DNA of 64,000 bases from Sciurus carolinensis (GCF_902686445.1 NC_062220.1:94240143-94304142), one strand, 5' to 3'; positions 36,310 through 48,468 are shown, counted from the stretch's first letter. The notes: generated from the sequence alone by a model not told the origin. Made by a program: numbers and translations.

Positions 36310-36450
36310 GAAGAGATTCCCTTTATCTGCATTTTATTGGTAAGGATGCTGAGACATTGAAATTGTGGTTTGCTCAAGGTCACAAAATAGGTTAAGGTGG
36401 AAGGGGGATAAGAGATTTCAAAGAAACTTTAAGCTCTAATGGACTGCTGT
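36310..36450 (+). mobile_element. MIR-type SINE, partial
   Basis: ATTTTATTGGTAAGGATGCTG, TTTGCTCAAGGTCACAAAATAG resembles the MIR core (dilated). Confidence 0.6.
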
Positions 36451-37299
36451 GGCCTTTGCCTCTAGACTTTTCAAAGTTATACAACTACTTTCTTAAAACT
36501 AGGCATACTTAAAAAAAAATGGTTGCGATAACTTGGAGTATAAAGTATGTGGTACTGGTGGAAGCGTTGAGAAGACTAGAATGCACTTTATTACACCTTT
36601 GGGCTATTCTATTAGACTATTTCTATAATATTCTCAGATACTGTATTAACTGGTATACCAAATAAAAGAACTACTTATTTATTACAAAATAGCTCGTGTT
36701 CTTAAAGACTTCCCATGTCAGTGTCACATTTGTCAAGTGATTTGAGTAAGGTGACCTTGCTTATAGGAAATAAACTCCATTTTATCAGTTTTATTTGAAT
36801 GACATTTTGGTAACCTCTACAATATGATAATAGAATCATTAAAACAATATAGTAGCCCGCTAATCTCATTTGTCTGAGCTTGTGTAGTTTTTTTTTTGTT
36901 GTTTTTTTTTTTTTCCTTTTTTCTTTTTCTTCTGGTAGTGCTTTAGAAGAAAGATTGAAACAGTGTTATTCTGGCTGAGTATTATTGTGTTGTGAAAAGT
37001 TATTTTCCCTCTTACTCAACCTACTAAAAAGTAGGTTCTAATTTGGGTCCAGTTCAGATGTGGGATTTGATGCTTGGATAGGTAGAGAATACTCAATCTG
37101 AAGAGATCAAGAGAGATTAAACTTGGGCTTTCTCTCTCCTACCTCTTTTAAATATTGAATTGATTTGACCTTTACTTTTCCCATTTGAAACTCTTTGTTA
37201 TTGTGCATAAAAGCAGTGGGCTGTTCTCACTATTAAGACTAAGTAGGAGAGGATAAAGAGAACAAGAAGCGTGTTCTTTAGTCTCTTCAGAGTATGGGC

Positions 37300-37480
37300 A
37301 ATATAACCTGGTGGTTTAAGAAATGAACTCTGCCATTCAGGTTGAGATAGAGCTTTACTATTTGACAAATATTTGTCTTTAGTCGGTTATTTAACTCAAG
37401 AGTTTTTTTTTTTTTTAATTGATCTGTAAAATTGGGAAAGAACCTGACGTAGAGTTTTGAAATTGATTCTATTGTCTATC
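37300..37480 (+). mobile_element. MIR SINE
   Basis: ATAACCTGGTGGTTTAAGAAATG, then CTTTACTATTTGACAAATATT and ATCTGTAAAATTGGGAAAG. Confidence 0.68.
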
Positions 37481-37539
37481 CTTGAATTATTTTATGTAAC
37501 TTTTCCTAATGTTGCTAAGTTTTGTTCATCATTCATGAT

Positions 37540-37765
37540 TCATCTTTGTTGTAACCTCTCTACAAACCCTCTCTAATCCCCTCTTTACGAGTTACTTTTC
37601 TGTGTTTTCTACCATTCTAAATATACATAAATATAGAGCTCATGGTATTTTACTTGTCTGTCTTACCTGTAAGTCTGTGGCATAAGTTGGAGGTCTATTC
37701 TGTTCATACATTTGATTTCGTGACTGATAAAGAGTAGGTGATTAATAAATATGTACTGAATTGTA
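37540..37765 (+). mobile_element. L2 3' end
   Basis: Ends with the typical L2 terminus AGTAGGTGATTAATAAATATG then TACTGAATTG. Upstream are CTGTCTTACCTGTAAGTCTG and a pyrimidine-rich part. Confidence 0.75.
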
Positions 37766-38428
37766 TTTTATGTAAAGCATTTTCTCATTGCTCTCTGAGG
37801 TTATTTTGTATTCACAATTGGGCAGTGTTTTCAATTTTCAATGTGATTATACAGCCTTTGTCATGATAAGTAAAAGAAAAATTATTACTAAAAGAATTCC
37901 TCATTGGTCTGTGTTGGACCTTATTTGTGAGTTATTGATTGTAATCTTGTGAATTTTGTTCATTATGAGGGTGTTTGAATATCTAGGAGCAAAAATGGCA
38001 GGTTATCCAGTTTTTCCATTACTAAGAAGTTAACTTATTATAACTCTTTCTCTGTAAAGCATATTTTGCAATATGCTTATTGATTATCTTGACTATTCAT
38101 AAAGTGAAGAATACATGTTCCTTTTAGAAAGTTTTGTAAATAGAAAATGTTGATGTAGGGGAAAAGAAAGCTAGGTTCTTAATTCAACCTGGGGTTCCCT
38201 TTTACGTCAGCAGTGAAACATCTCCATTTCTTTAAGAAGTTGTAACAGTAGCCTCCATTCCCCATATTTAATCTTCCTTTGTGCAGAGTTGGGTTCTCTC
38301 CTGTACTTTAGGCTCTAATTCCTTGCTCAACCACTCCACCAACCTCTCCATGATTTTCTATGGATCTCCCATGCCACATTCACCATATTCCCTTAGATTG
38401 AACTCTTTTTCTTCTTTTTGTTTTTTAG

Positions 38429-38628
38429 CCAGGCATGGTGGCACACACCTGTAATCCCAGTGACTTGGGGGCTGAGGCAGGAGGATAGCAAGTTCAAAAC
38501 CAGCCTCAGCAACTTAGTAAGACCCTATCTTAAAATAAAAAATAAAAGTGGACTAGGAATTTGGTTCAGTGGTTAAGCACCACTGGGATCAATCCTTGAT
38601 ACCAAAAAAGAAAGGAAAAGAAAAAAAA
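38429..38628 (+). mobile_element. B1-dID composite SINE at the edge of an old L1
   Basis: Well-preserved sense copy beginning GCCAGGCATGGTGGCACAC, with an A-rich tail. The direct repeats TTGTTTTTTAG and TTTGTTTTTAG flank it. It sits at the 3' end of the antisense old L1 that follows. Confidence 0.93.
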
Positions 38629-39080
38629 TTTGTTTTTAGAGCAGTTTTAGGTACACAGCAAAATTGGGAAGAAGATAATAGATTTCTCATATATTCATTT
38701 CCCTATACATGCATAGCTGTACCCTCCCCTCACCCACTCACAGTGGTACATTTGTTAAATTGTGAACCTACATTGATACATTGTGATCAACCAAAGACAT
38801 AATTTACCCTAGGACTCATTCTTAGTATTGTATATTTTGTGGATTTATACAAATATAAATGACATTTTCATCATTGTAATCTCATTTAGAGTATTGTCAC
38901 TGCCCTAAATATCCTCTGCTCTACCTATTGGTCCCTGCATCACAAACCCAAGTAACTATTGATGATTTTATGGTTTCTCTGGTTTTGCCTTTCGTATGTC
39001 ATAGAATTGGAGTCACACAGTATATATCATTTTCACATTGGCTTTTGAAATTTAGAATATGCATTTCATGTTATTCCATG

Positions 39081-39161
39081 TTTTTGCAGTGCTGGGGATT
39101 CAGTGCAGGGCTTCATGCATGCTAGGCAAGTGCTGTTCCTCTGAGCCACATCCCCAGCACC
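39081..39161 (-). mobile_element. ID element inside an old L1
   Basis: Antisense: TTTGCAGTGCTGGGGATTC to CTGAGCCACATCCCCAGC. Old L1 3' sequence lies on both sides. Confidence 0.87.
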
Positions 39162-39868
39162 CTAAAATAGCTCATTTATTTTTGGTGCTGAAGTTTCCCA
39201 TTGTCTGGATATGCCAATGTTTGTTTATTCATTCACCAATTAAAAGACATCTTGGTTGCTTCCAAGTTTTGGCAATTATAAATGGAACTACAGTAAACAT
39301 TCACAGGCCGGTTTTTGTGTGGACATAAGCTTTCTACTCTTTGGGTAAATAACAAAGAGCATGATTGCTGAATTGTATGGTAAGAGTATGTTTTATAAGA
39401 ATCTGCCAAACTGTCTTCTAAAGTAGCTCTGGTATACATTTCCATCAGCAGTAATTGAAAGTCCTATTATTTTACATCCTTCCTAGCATTTGATATTGTC
39501 ACCTCTAACTTGGGCCATTTTAATAGGCATATGATAGCTTATTGTTTCATTTTATATTTCCCCTAACAACATATGAAGTGGAGCATCTTTTCATATGCTT
39601 ATTTGCCTAATGTATGTCTTTGGTAAGGTGTCTGTTAAGGTCTTTGATTCATTTTTAAAGCAGGTTATTTTTCTGTTGTTGAGTTTTAAGACATATATTT
39701 TGGATAATAGTCTTTTATCAAATGTTTTCTTTTAGGCTGTGTCTTCTCATTCTCTTGACATTGTCTTTAACTGAGTAGAAGTTTTTTTTTTTTTATTTTA
39801 ATGAAGTCCAGTTTATCAATGATTTCTTTGATAAATTTTGCCTTTGTGTTACATCTAAAAAGTTATTG

Positions 39869-41246
39869 TGTGCCAGTGCCGTGCTGTATAGTTTAAGGTC
39901 TGGTATTATGATGCCTCCTACTTCACTTTTCTTGCTAAGGATTGCTTTGGCTATTCTGGGTCTCTTATTTTTTCAAATGAATTTCATGATTGCTTTTTCT
40001 AGTTCTATGAATAATGTCATTATTGCATTAAATTTGTATGCTTTTGGTAGCATGGCCATTTTGACAGTATTAATTTTGCCTATCCAGGAACATGGGAGGT
40101 CTTTCCATCTTCTAAGATCTTCTTCAATTTCTCTTTAGTGTTCTGTAGTTTTCATTGCAGAGGTCTTTTACCTCTTTTGTTAGATTGATTCCTGTGTTTT
40201 TTTTTTTGTTTTGTTTTGTTTTGAGACTACTGTAAATGGGGTAGTTTTTAAAATTTCTCTTTCAGTGGATTCATTATTGATGTATAGGAACATGTTTGAT
40301 TTATAGGTATTGATTTTATACCCTACTACTTTGCTGAATTCATTTATTAGTTCTAGAAGTTTCTCTAAGGAACCAAACAACACTTCACAGAAGAAATACA
40401 ATCAATCAACAAATATATGAAAAAATATTCATCATCTCTAGCAATCAAAACTACTCTAAGATTTCATCTCACTCCAATCAGAATGGCAATTATCAAGAAT
40501 ACAAGCAACAATAAATGTTGGCGAGGATGTGGGAGAAAAGGTACTCTTATACATTGCTGGTGGGAATGCAAAATGGTGCAACCATTATGGAAAGCAGTAT
40601 GGAAATTCCTCAGAAAACTTGGAATGGAACCACCATTTGACCCAGCTATCCTACTCCTGGGTTTATACCCAAAGGACTTAAAATCAGCATACAATATTGA
40701 CACAGCCACATCAGTGTTTATAGCAGCTCAACTCAGAATAACTAAATGAAGGAACCAATTTAGGGGTCTTTCAACAGATGAATGGAAAAAGAAAATGTGA
40801 TACACACACACACACAAACACAAAATATACTATTACTCAGTTTTAAAGAAGGATGAATTATGGCATTTGCTGGTAAATGGATAGATTAGGAGAATATCAT
40901 GCTAAGTGAAATAAGCCAAACCCAAAAAACCAAAGTCTGAATGTTTTCTTTAATATTCAGATGCTAATTCACAATAAGGGAGCGGGGTACTAGGGAAGAA
41001 TAGAATTACTTTACATTAGGTAGAGGGGAGTGAAGGGAGGGGAAGATATGGGGGTATGAAGGATATTAGAGTGCAACAGACATTATTACCCCATGTACAT
41101 ATATGACTGCGTGACCAGTGTGATCCTACAATATGTTCAGTCAGAAAAATGAGAATTAGTACTCCATTTGTGTATGATTTTTCAAAATATATAAATACAT
41201 TCTACTGTCACACATAACTAATTAGAACAAATTTTTAAAAATTATA
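39869..41246 (+). mobile_element. 5'-inverted (twin-primed) L1 insertion
   Basis: Two oppositely oriented L1 pieces lie between direct repeats AAAAAGTT(A/G)TTG (39857-39868 and 41247-41258). From 39869 to about 40365 the sequence is antisense L1 ORF2 (GGTCTGGTATTATGATGCC to ATTCATTTATTAGTTCTAG). From about 40366 to 41246 it is sense L1 3' sequence ending in an A-rich tail. This is the signature of twin priming. The sense part has a 110-residue open frame at 40417-40749 resembling the C-terminal end of ORF2 ([14 protein letters not shown]), which is degenerate and not functional. A (CA)n run lies at 40803-40822. Confidence 0.9.
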
Positions 41247-41349
41247 AAAAAGTTGTTGCTATACTCAAGATCATCCAGGTTTCTTTTTGTTATCTTTTAG
41301 GAGTTTTATAGTTTTCATTTTAAACTTAATAGTATGATCCATTTTTGGT

Positions 41350-42059
41350 TTTTTGGATTTTTATTTATTTATTTTTTGGTACTGGGGAATTGAACTTAGG
41401 GATGCTTAGCCACTGAACCACATCCCTAGCCCTTTTTATATTTTTAAAAATTTGAAGGTACACTGCTGGGGATGCAAATTAGTGCAGCCACTCTGGAAAG
41501 CAATGTGGAGATTCCTTAGAAAACTTGGAATGGAACCACCATTTGACCCAGCTATCCTACTCCTTGGCCTATACCCAAAGGTCTTAAAATCAGCATACTG
41601 CAATGATGCAGCCACATCAGTGTTCATAACTGCTCAAATATCATGCTAAGGGAGATAAACCAATCCCAAAAAACCAAAGACCGAATGATCTCTCTGATAA
41701 GCGGATGATGATACATAATGGGGGGTGAGAGGGAGACAAGAATGGAGGAAGGATGGATTGTATAGAGGAAAGAGGGGTGGGGGAAGGGAAAAATAACAGA
41801 TTGAGACAAACATCATTACCCTGTGTACATGTATGATTACACAAATGGTATGACTCTACTTCATATACAGAGAAATAAGTTTTACCCCATTTGTTTGCAA
41901 TGAACCAAAATAAATAAATTTTTAAAAATTTTTGAAACAGGGTCTCACTAAATTGCTTAGGACCTCTCTAAGTTGCTGAGGCTTGTCTTGAACTTGCAAT
42001 CCTCCCGCCTCAGCCTCCTGAGCGACTGGGATTACAGGTGTGTGCCACCACATCCAGCT
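41350..42059 (-). mobile_element. B1-dID SINE split by a later L1 insertion
   Basis: The antisense ID half lies at about 41366-41453 (GGTACTGGGGAATTGAAC to ACCACATCCCTAGCCC). The B1 half lies at about 41932-42059 (GGTCTCACTAAATTGCTTAG to GATTACAGGTGTGTGCCACC). An L1 fragment at 41454-41918 separates them and duplicates TTTTTAAAAATTT at the break. Confidence 0.92.
41454..41918 (+). mobile_element. L1 3' fragment with internal deletion, inside a SINE
   Basis: Sense L1 3' sequence similar to the neighbouring copy at 40540-41246. It jumps from AACTGCTCAA to ATATCATGCTAAG near 41638, so about 200 bp present in the neighbour is missing. TTTTTAAAAATTT direct repeats flank it at 41441-41453 and 41919-41931. 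Confidence 0.9.
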
Positions 42060-42283
42060 CTTTTGGGTAAATTATTACAAAGGTTTGAGGTCTGTGTCTA
42101 GGTTCATTTTGTTGTGTATGTATACACAGTTGTTCTAGCACCATTTGTTGTAAATATTATTTTTACTCCATTTTATTTTCTTTGCTCCTTTGTGACAGAT
42201 CAATTGACTATTTATGTGAGTATATTTCTCTTTATTCTGTTCCACTGCTCCATGGTGTGTTCATTTCATTTGTTTATAGGCAT

Positions 42284-42345
42284 ATATGTGTGTGTGTGTG
42301 TGTGTGTGTGTATAAAATAATGTACATATATGTGTGTATGTGTAT
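42284..42345. repeat. (TG)n microsatellite
   Basis: A TATATG(TG)n run of about 13 TG units, followed by mixed TATATG and TGTATG blocks. Confidence 0.92.
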
Positions 42346-42479
42346 ATATCACTATTTGCACAATATTATCACTATATGCACAAACATGCATAATTGAAGT
42401 CACTCTTATTTTGAACAAAATATTCTCTTAGATTAGAATAAGAAAAACGAATGTTTTTATTTTATTATACTTACTCCTT

Positions 42480-43340
42480 CAGTACTTTTCCTTTATGTAG
42501 ATCCAAATTTTTGACCTATATTTTCTTCTAAAGAAAAGAATTTTTGACATTTCTTGTAAGTATTTATTTGCAACAAATTTCTTCAGTTTTTGTCTTGAGA
42601 AAGTCTATTTCTCCTTCACTTTTTTCCTTTTTTTGAATCTAGGGACACTCTACCAATGGACTACATCCCCGGCTTTTTTAATTTTTATTTTGAGACAGGG
42701 TCTCACTAAGTTGCCCAGGCTGGGCTTGAACTTGTGATCCTTAATGCCTCAGAGGCATGCACCACCCACCTGACTTCACTTTTGAAGGATAATTTCATAG
42801 TGTACAGAATTCTAGGTTAGTTAGTTCTTTGTCTTTCTTCTCCTTTCTCCCTTTCCTTCTCCCTCTCTCTCTCAACACCTTATAATTTTTTTACTCCATT
42901 CTCTTACATGGTTTCTGAGAAGTCAGATGTAATTCTTTTTTTGTGCGTGTTATTCTTTAGATAAGTAGTTCCCCCATCCCTGTATTTTTAGTTTTTTTAA
43001 TTTTCTTTTTAAAAATGATATGCCTTGTTTTAGTCCTTTTGTCATTTATTCTGCTTGGTGTCCCTGAGCTTTCTGCATCTGTGGTTTGGTGTCTGACATA
43101 TATTTTGGAGATATTCTCAGTGATTATTCCAAATATTTTGTTCCCCTCTTTCTTATATTCTCACTATTAATATTTGTACCTTTTTTATGTCAGTCTGAAT
43201 AATTTTTTTCATATATAAATAGCTCTTTTGCCCATTTTAAAAATTTCTTTGGTTTTCAGTTTTAGAGGTTTCTGTGGAGATATCCTCAAATTCAAAGATT
43301 TATTTTCTCATCTCTGTCTAGTTTACTAAACATTCTTCAT
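42480..43340 (-). mobile_element. Ancient L1-like fragment
   Basis: Eroded sequence resembling the segment at 13.27-13.46 kb: TACAGAATTCTAGGTTAG, CCTGAGCTTTCTGCATCTGTGG, ATATTCTCAGTGATTATTCC. A SINE interrupts it at 42626-42776. Orientation is less sure. Confidence 0.6.
42626..42776 (-). mobile_element. B1-dID SINE, partly deleted
   Basis: Antisense copy with a shortened ID half (CACTCTACCAATGGACTACATC) and a B1 half missing part of its interior. TTCACTTTT direct repeats lie on both sides. Confidence 0.85.
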
Positions 43341-44576
43341 TTCTGTTGAAATGTTTTTGATTGCTGGCATTTCTGCTGGCATTTCTTTGTGGCCTTTCTT
43401 AGAATTTCCATCTCTGCTATATTACCCATCTGAATATGTAATAAAACAATGTATTATGAAACATAATCAAATTTGATATGGAGGAGGTAAGAAATAGTAT
43501 AGTAGATGAACATTTTGATTCCGAGACATTTGTTTTTAGATATGTTGTTGGGGAATATGTGTATCTTAGAATTGTAGTAATTGAGTTGTTTTTCTATGAA
43601 TCTATCATTAATGGTTTACTTTGCCCAAATCAACTTAGAAATAAATAACTTCAAGCATAAATGTGGAGATATTAGAGAAATACCATTTCTACATGAGCAC
43701 TCTTAAATGGGGTTATGCAATTATCTTTTGCTTGACCAAATGATAACCCTGTGTTATTTGAAGTTTTACTTTGATAGAGATCACCCAGTTAGTGTAGTCA
43801 TTGTTCATATTGTAAATATGTCTTAAACATTTGAAATATAGAGAATAAGTTGGTAAAATCTAAAGTTAATCGTTACCCTTAAAAATGCGGTTTTTCCACA
43901 TATAAACTCATACTCGTTTTTAAAAAAACTTCCATAAAACTGTTGAAATAGCTTTTTGATTTTTGAACAAGATAGCTTGTCTCTTGTTTATATGTCCAAC
44001 CTTAAAGGATACCACATGTGAATTGATTTGGAAGCTTTGGTCCATAATTTCAGTATAAGTAATCCAAGCACTGATAGACATTAATTTAGATATTTGTGTC
44101 ATCTTCAGTTTCTTTCTTGTTTCACAGTTTTATTGTAGAAGTCTTTATCTCTGGGTAAATTTATTCCTAAGTTTTACCCTTTTGTTAGCTATTATTAAAA
44201 GTACCCCCCTCCCCCACTTGATTTCTCTTTTGGGTGATTCATTGTTAGTACTTAGAAATACTTCATCTTTTTAGGTAAAGGCTTCGGGTTTTCTAAATAT
44301 AAAATCATGTCATCCACAAACAGGCAATAGAAATGATGAGAGTGGGCATCATGTCTTAAGTTCTTAGAGGATGTTTTAAACATTTTGCAGTTGAGTGTGA
44401 TATTAGCTTTGGGATTGTCATTCTTTCTCTTTAATTCCTTGGAAGAGTTTGAGGAGAATTGATTTTTAATTCTTTAAATTTGGATAGACTTCACCAGTGA
44501 AGCCATTTGGTCCAGGACTTTTCTTTATTGGAAGGTTTTTGGTTACTCCTTTAATCTTCCTCCTGTAATTATAAAT

Positions 44577-44810
44577 TTTTTTTTTTTTTTTTTTTTTTTG
44601 GTGGGGGGATACCAGGGTTTGAACTCCAAGGAACTTTTACCACTGAGCCACATCCGCAGCCTATTTTTTTTTTTTTTTTTTTCCTTATTCTGAGACAGGG
44701 TCTTGCTAACTTGTCAGGACCTCACTAAGTTGCTGAGGCTGACTGAATTTGTGGTCCTTCCTCAGCCTCCTCAACTGCTGAGATTACAGGTGTGTACCAC
44801 TGTGCCTGGC
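44577..44810 (-). mobile_element. B1-dID SINE inside an old L1
   Basis: Antisense copy with two long T-runs. It is flanked by TAATTATAAAT and TTATTATAAAT, and antisense L1 ORF2 sequence continues on both sides. Confidence 0.92.
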
Positions 44811-45424
44811 TTATTATAAATCTTTTCTTTTTCATGAGTCAGGCTTCATGGGTTATATGTTGCTGGGAATTTGTCACTTAGGTTCCCAGTTTGTTGGCAT
44901 ACAGTTGTTCACAGTACTCTATATTAACCTTCCTATTAATGCAAAATTAGGAGCACTAGCCCTACTTTAATTTTTAATTTTGATAATTTGAATCTTTTTC
45001 TACTCTTTATCTAGTTGATACTTTTGGATAACTTCTAATTTTTATTAATTTTTTTCCTTTGGTTTTTTTCATCTGTGTCTGCACTAATCTTTTTTTTTTT
45101 TAATTTCCCTCTTTTTGATGTTTTTGGGTTTAATTTGCTGTTCTTTTTCTAGTTCCTTGTGGTGTAAAGATAGATTCTTGAATAAGATCGTTTATTTTAA
45201 TATAATCATTTACCACTATAAGTTTGGGTATGTGTGTATTTTCATTTTCATTTTTCTCATTATGTGTTCTAATTTCTCTTATGATTTCTTCTTTGACCCA
45301 TTTATTATTTAAGAATGTGTTGGTTAATTTTCAGATATGTATACATTTTCTAGTTTTCATTCTGTTTTTGATTTTTAGTTTCATTTCGTAATGAAATAAA
45401 GTAAATTTGATTTTAGTCTTTGGT

Positions 45425-45601
45425 TTTTGGTTTTAGGTACTGGGGACTGAGCCCAGAGACACTTTACCTTGGCCCTTTTTTTCATTTTTAAATTTTGAGA
45501 TAGGGTCTTGCAGAGATACTGAGGCTGGCTTTGAACTTGCAACCCTTCTGCCTGAGCCTCCCATGTCACAGGTTTACAGGCATATGCCACTGCTCCCTGC
45601 T
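45425..45601 (-). mobile_element. B1-dID SINE inside an old L1
   Basis: Antisense copy: GGTACTGGGGACTGAGCCCAG, then a B1 half ending CAGGCATATGCCACTGCTCC. Old L1 sequence resumes after it. Confidence 0.88.
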
Positions 45602-47282
45602 CTTTTTGGATTTATTAAGACTTGTTTTAATCATTCCTGAAAAACATTCTTTGTGCACTTGAGAAAATTTTGTATTCTGTTGTTGGATTCAGTATTTTAT
45701 CTATGTCTGTTATACCCAATTGGCTTGTGATATTTAAGTCCTTTGTTTTCTTAATTGTCTTCTGTCTGGTTGTTCTGTTCATTATTGAAATCAGAGTATA
45801 GAAGTCTCTATTATTATAAAACTGTCTGTGTTTAGTTCCATCAGGGTTGGCATCACATATTTTGAAGTTGGTGTTTGGTGTATGTAGATTTAGAATTTTG
45901 TCTTCTTGAATTGATACTTTTATTTATCAACATACATAAAGTCCTTTGACTATCACAACAGTTTTTGAGTTAAGTCTATTTTGTCTGATGGTAGCCTTGT
46001 CTTTAACTCTTTTGGTTACTGTTTGCTTGGAATATCTTTTTCACCCTCTACTTTCGACCCATTTGTGTCCTTAGATCTGAAGTGAGTCTGATAGATAGTA
46101 TGTACTTGGATATCTTATAGCAGTTTTGTCCCTCATTTCCTCCATTACTGTGCTAGGCAGTCCTCTCCTGATTGACTGGGCATGACTGGGCATGCTCTGA
46201 GGCTAAGGATCAGCTCAAGGTGAAAACTAAAGTTCTTAGGACTTTTCTGAACATGAATTTTGCCTAAACCTGTGTGTGTCTTTTTAAATGGATCCTGTAT
46301 ACATGCCTGCTTTTGAATGTCATAATTTCCGAAAGACTCACCATTTCTTCTGTGTCTCTAGATGGTCTGTTGTAGCTCTTTACCATAGGCTGTGATCCTA
46401 GGCGGCAGACTTGTGGTCTCCTTGCCATTTTCATAAATGGTGCATATCACTTCTTCCACCTGAGATCCAAATTAGGCAAGACAGGGACCAGTCCTTGTAG
46501 ACCTAAAATAGATTAAAATGTTAGAACAAAGGTCCGCTCTCTTTCCTTCTCTTTGAAGAGAAGAAATTCGTAACTAGGCTTTTGTGACCCAGACGAACCC
46601 ATGGAACGAATGGAACAAGAACGCAGAAAAATGCCAGGCTATCTTTACCTATAACTTTTCTCAACTGGGCATTGTTATTGTTCCTATAGGTCTTTCACTG
46701 TTTTCTACCACTCTTGTAAGGTCAGTTCAACTGATTTTTTTTTTTTTTTTTTTTAATGTTTCTCTGAGGGATAAGAACTTGGAGCTTCTTTATTTGCCAT
46801 TTTGCTGTTACCCTTGAATGTTTTCTAATTTTACAAAAATAATATAATATTATTGAAGGAAATTTAGAACACTTGAAATGTAGAAAGCTTAAAATAACTT
46901 CCTCTTCCCCCACACACTTCTACCACACCAGAGTAGCCACTCTTTACATTTAAATATATTGCCTTTACGACTTTTTTCTTCATCTATACTTTCCCTTTGT
47001 TCTGCTTTCTCAGTATTAATTTTTTAATACAGTGCTTTTATTATAACTTCCCAAAATATTTTTATAAGTACTAAAAATTGTTTGCATTTCTAAATATTTT
47101 AGATATTTTTTATTTTTGATTATCATCAAATACTTAGATTTTATTTTAGTCTTCTTTATTCAAGTCAAGAAAGAAGCACACATGGATAACCTATGAATTT
47201 TCCTGTGACTTAGACATTTTTACATTTAGGAAAAAGTAGCATCTCCCTCAGTCATAGGAGAGCAGGCCTAGACCACCTAAAA

Positions 47283-47290
47283 AGTGTGTA

Positions 47291-47326
<36 letters not shown>
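47283..47326. repeat. (GA)n microsatellite
   Basis: GTGTGTATGTGT leads into a (GA) run of about 16 units at the edge of a SINE. Confidence 0.95.
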
Positions 47327-47330
<4 letters not shown>

Positions 47331-47480
47331 AATTGAGCCCAGAGGTCCTCTACTATTCAGCCACACCCCCAAACTATTTTTTTAGTTTTAGAAGAAGGTT
47401 GTGCTAAGTTCCAAAACTGGCCTCAAACTTGTGATCCTCCTGCCACGGAATTACAGGTGTGTACCACTGCACTCAGCAGG
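47327..47480 (-). mobile_element. B1-dID SINE adjoining a (GA)n tract
   Basis: Antisense, diverged copy: GGGAATTGAGCCCAGAGG, then CTCAAACTTGTGATCCTCC and TTACAGGTGTGTACCACTGC. The (GA)n run at its T-rich end side may have grown from its tail. Confidence 0.8.
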
Positions 47481-48468
47481 ATCTTACCTTTTTTGAGAGC
47501 TAATATAAAAAGAATTCAGCCTATACATATAAATATTGTTTAGCCCCAAATTATTATAAATGAATTACTAACAAGAAACACTTTAACCCTGTATTACATT
47601 ATCGTATTATGGTTTACAGTTTATTTTCAGATTACATGATGTATGTTTTGTAGTTATATTTTGGGTAAAGATGGACTTTGTGCTTGGTGCTGTTTATTAG
47701 ACTAGACATGGAAGGTCAAATAAAAGTATGTGGTCAAATTAGAAATCATGCCCTCTTTTCTATTGCTTCTGTTTCCTACCTCAGACAAAAGTGCTGTAAA
47801 GAGTAATTACCTAAGTTTTTTGGATTCTAGCTCATGGAGGAGAGATATTCTTATACTTAAGTTGATTAGTATATGGGTAGATAAATTAGAAAATATTTTT
47901 TGTCATTTTAAGTTTTATACTGAGGTGCATTGTGATTAATTTTTCTTTGTATCAGCAATTTTCTGCTTTCAGAGCTACATTATTTCTTTGGGTATTCATT
48001 ATTTTCTGTAATAAAGATTTATATTTTCTATTTTATTTCACTGAAACAGCAATATATAATCCAACTAGGATTTTTTTAATAATGGTCGATTTTGGTCCCT
48101 AGGAGTACATTACTGCTTAAATTTCTGTCATAGTATTTTGATACATTACTTTTTAATACAAATTATTTTTGTTCTATTGGTACATTATAATTATACATAA
48201 TTGTGGGATTTGCTATGCCATATATGTACAATACAGTAAAAGACAAATGGTGAAATCACAAAACAGTTATAAAAGAAAATAGTAATCTCATTTGATCAAT
48301 AACAAACTGAGGACGAAAAACTTATTCTAATAGGTAGGCTTTGTAATATATTTTCTAATGTTATTTGTTTTTTTTCCATCAAGAACTACTTGCATGAAAC
48401 AAGTTTGATTGTAGTATTCATTGAATAAAGTGGTTGAGTTTGACAGACTTCTCCCCTGTTTCTTTTAG

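Larger units (their letters stand above)
38629..42290 (-). mobile_element. Old L1, 3' region, interrupted by younger insertions
   Basis: Antisense L1 3' sequence covers 38629-39868 (AGAGCAGTTTTAGGTACACAG, GACATCTTGGTTGCTTCCAAG, GGACATAAGCTTTCTACTC). It resumes at 41247-41349 and 42060-42290 (AGGAGTTTTATAGTTTTCATT, GGTCTGTGTCTAGGTTCATTT). The gaps are an ID at 39081, a twin-primed L1 at 39869-41246 and a SINE at 41350-42059. Confidence 0.87.
44105..46140 (-). mobile_element. Ancient L1 ORF2 remnant
   Basis: Antisense ORF2: CACCAGTGAAGCCATTTGGTC, GTTCTTTTTCTAGTTCCTTG, CTTTGACCCATTTATTATTTAAG, GTCTATTTTGTCTGATGGTAG. It is about 2 kb of eroded sequence, and two B1-dID SINEs interrupt it. No open frame survives. 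Confidence 0.85.
21016..48468 (+). other. SEPTIN7: SEPTIN7 intron (27.5 kb)
   Basis: This intron runs from the GTAAG donor at 21016 to the TTTTAG acceptor at 48467-48468, and joins two exons across a split Gly codon (phase 1). Repeat content is itemised separately. The largest repeat blocks are the nested L1 and SINE cluster at 38.4-42.3 kb and old L1 sequence at 42.5-46.1 kb. I see no gene or recognisable repeat in about 21016-22630, 25090-26130, 27430-28750, 29191-30734, 32200-33380, 35113-36310, 46150-47283 and 47480-48440. Parts of 25.2-25.5 kb, 27.0-27.2 kb and 46.85-47.0 kb resemble very old L1 3' ends but are too eroded to call. Confidence 0.9.

Noticed and set aside
40417..40749. 110-residue open frame resembling the end of L1 ORF2
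   Set aside because: It lies in the 3' part of a truncated, inverted L1 insertion with no promoter or complete domain, so it is a remnant and not a gene.
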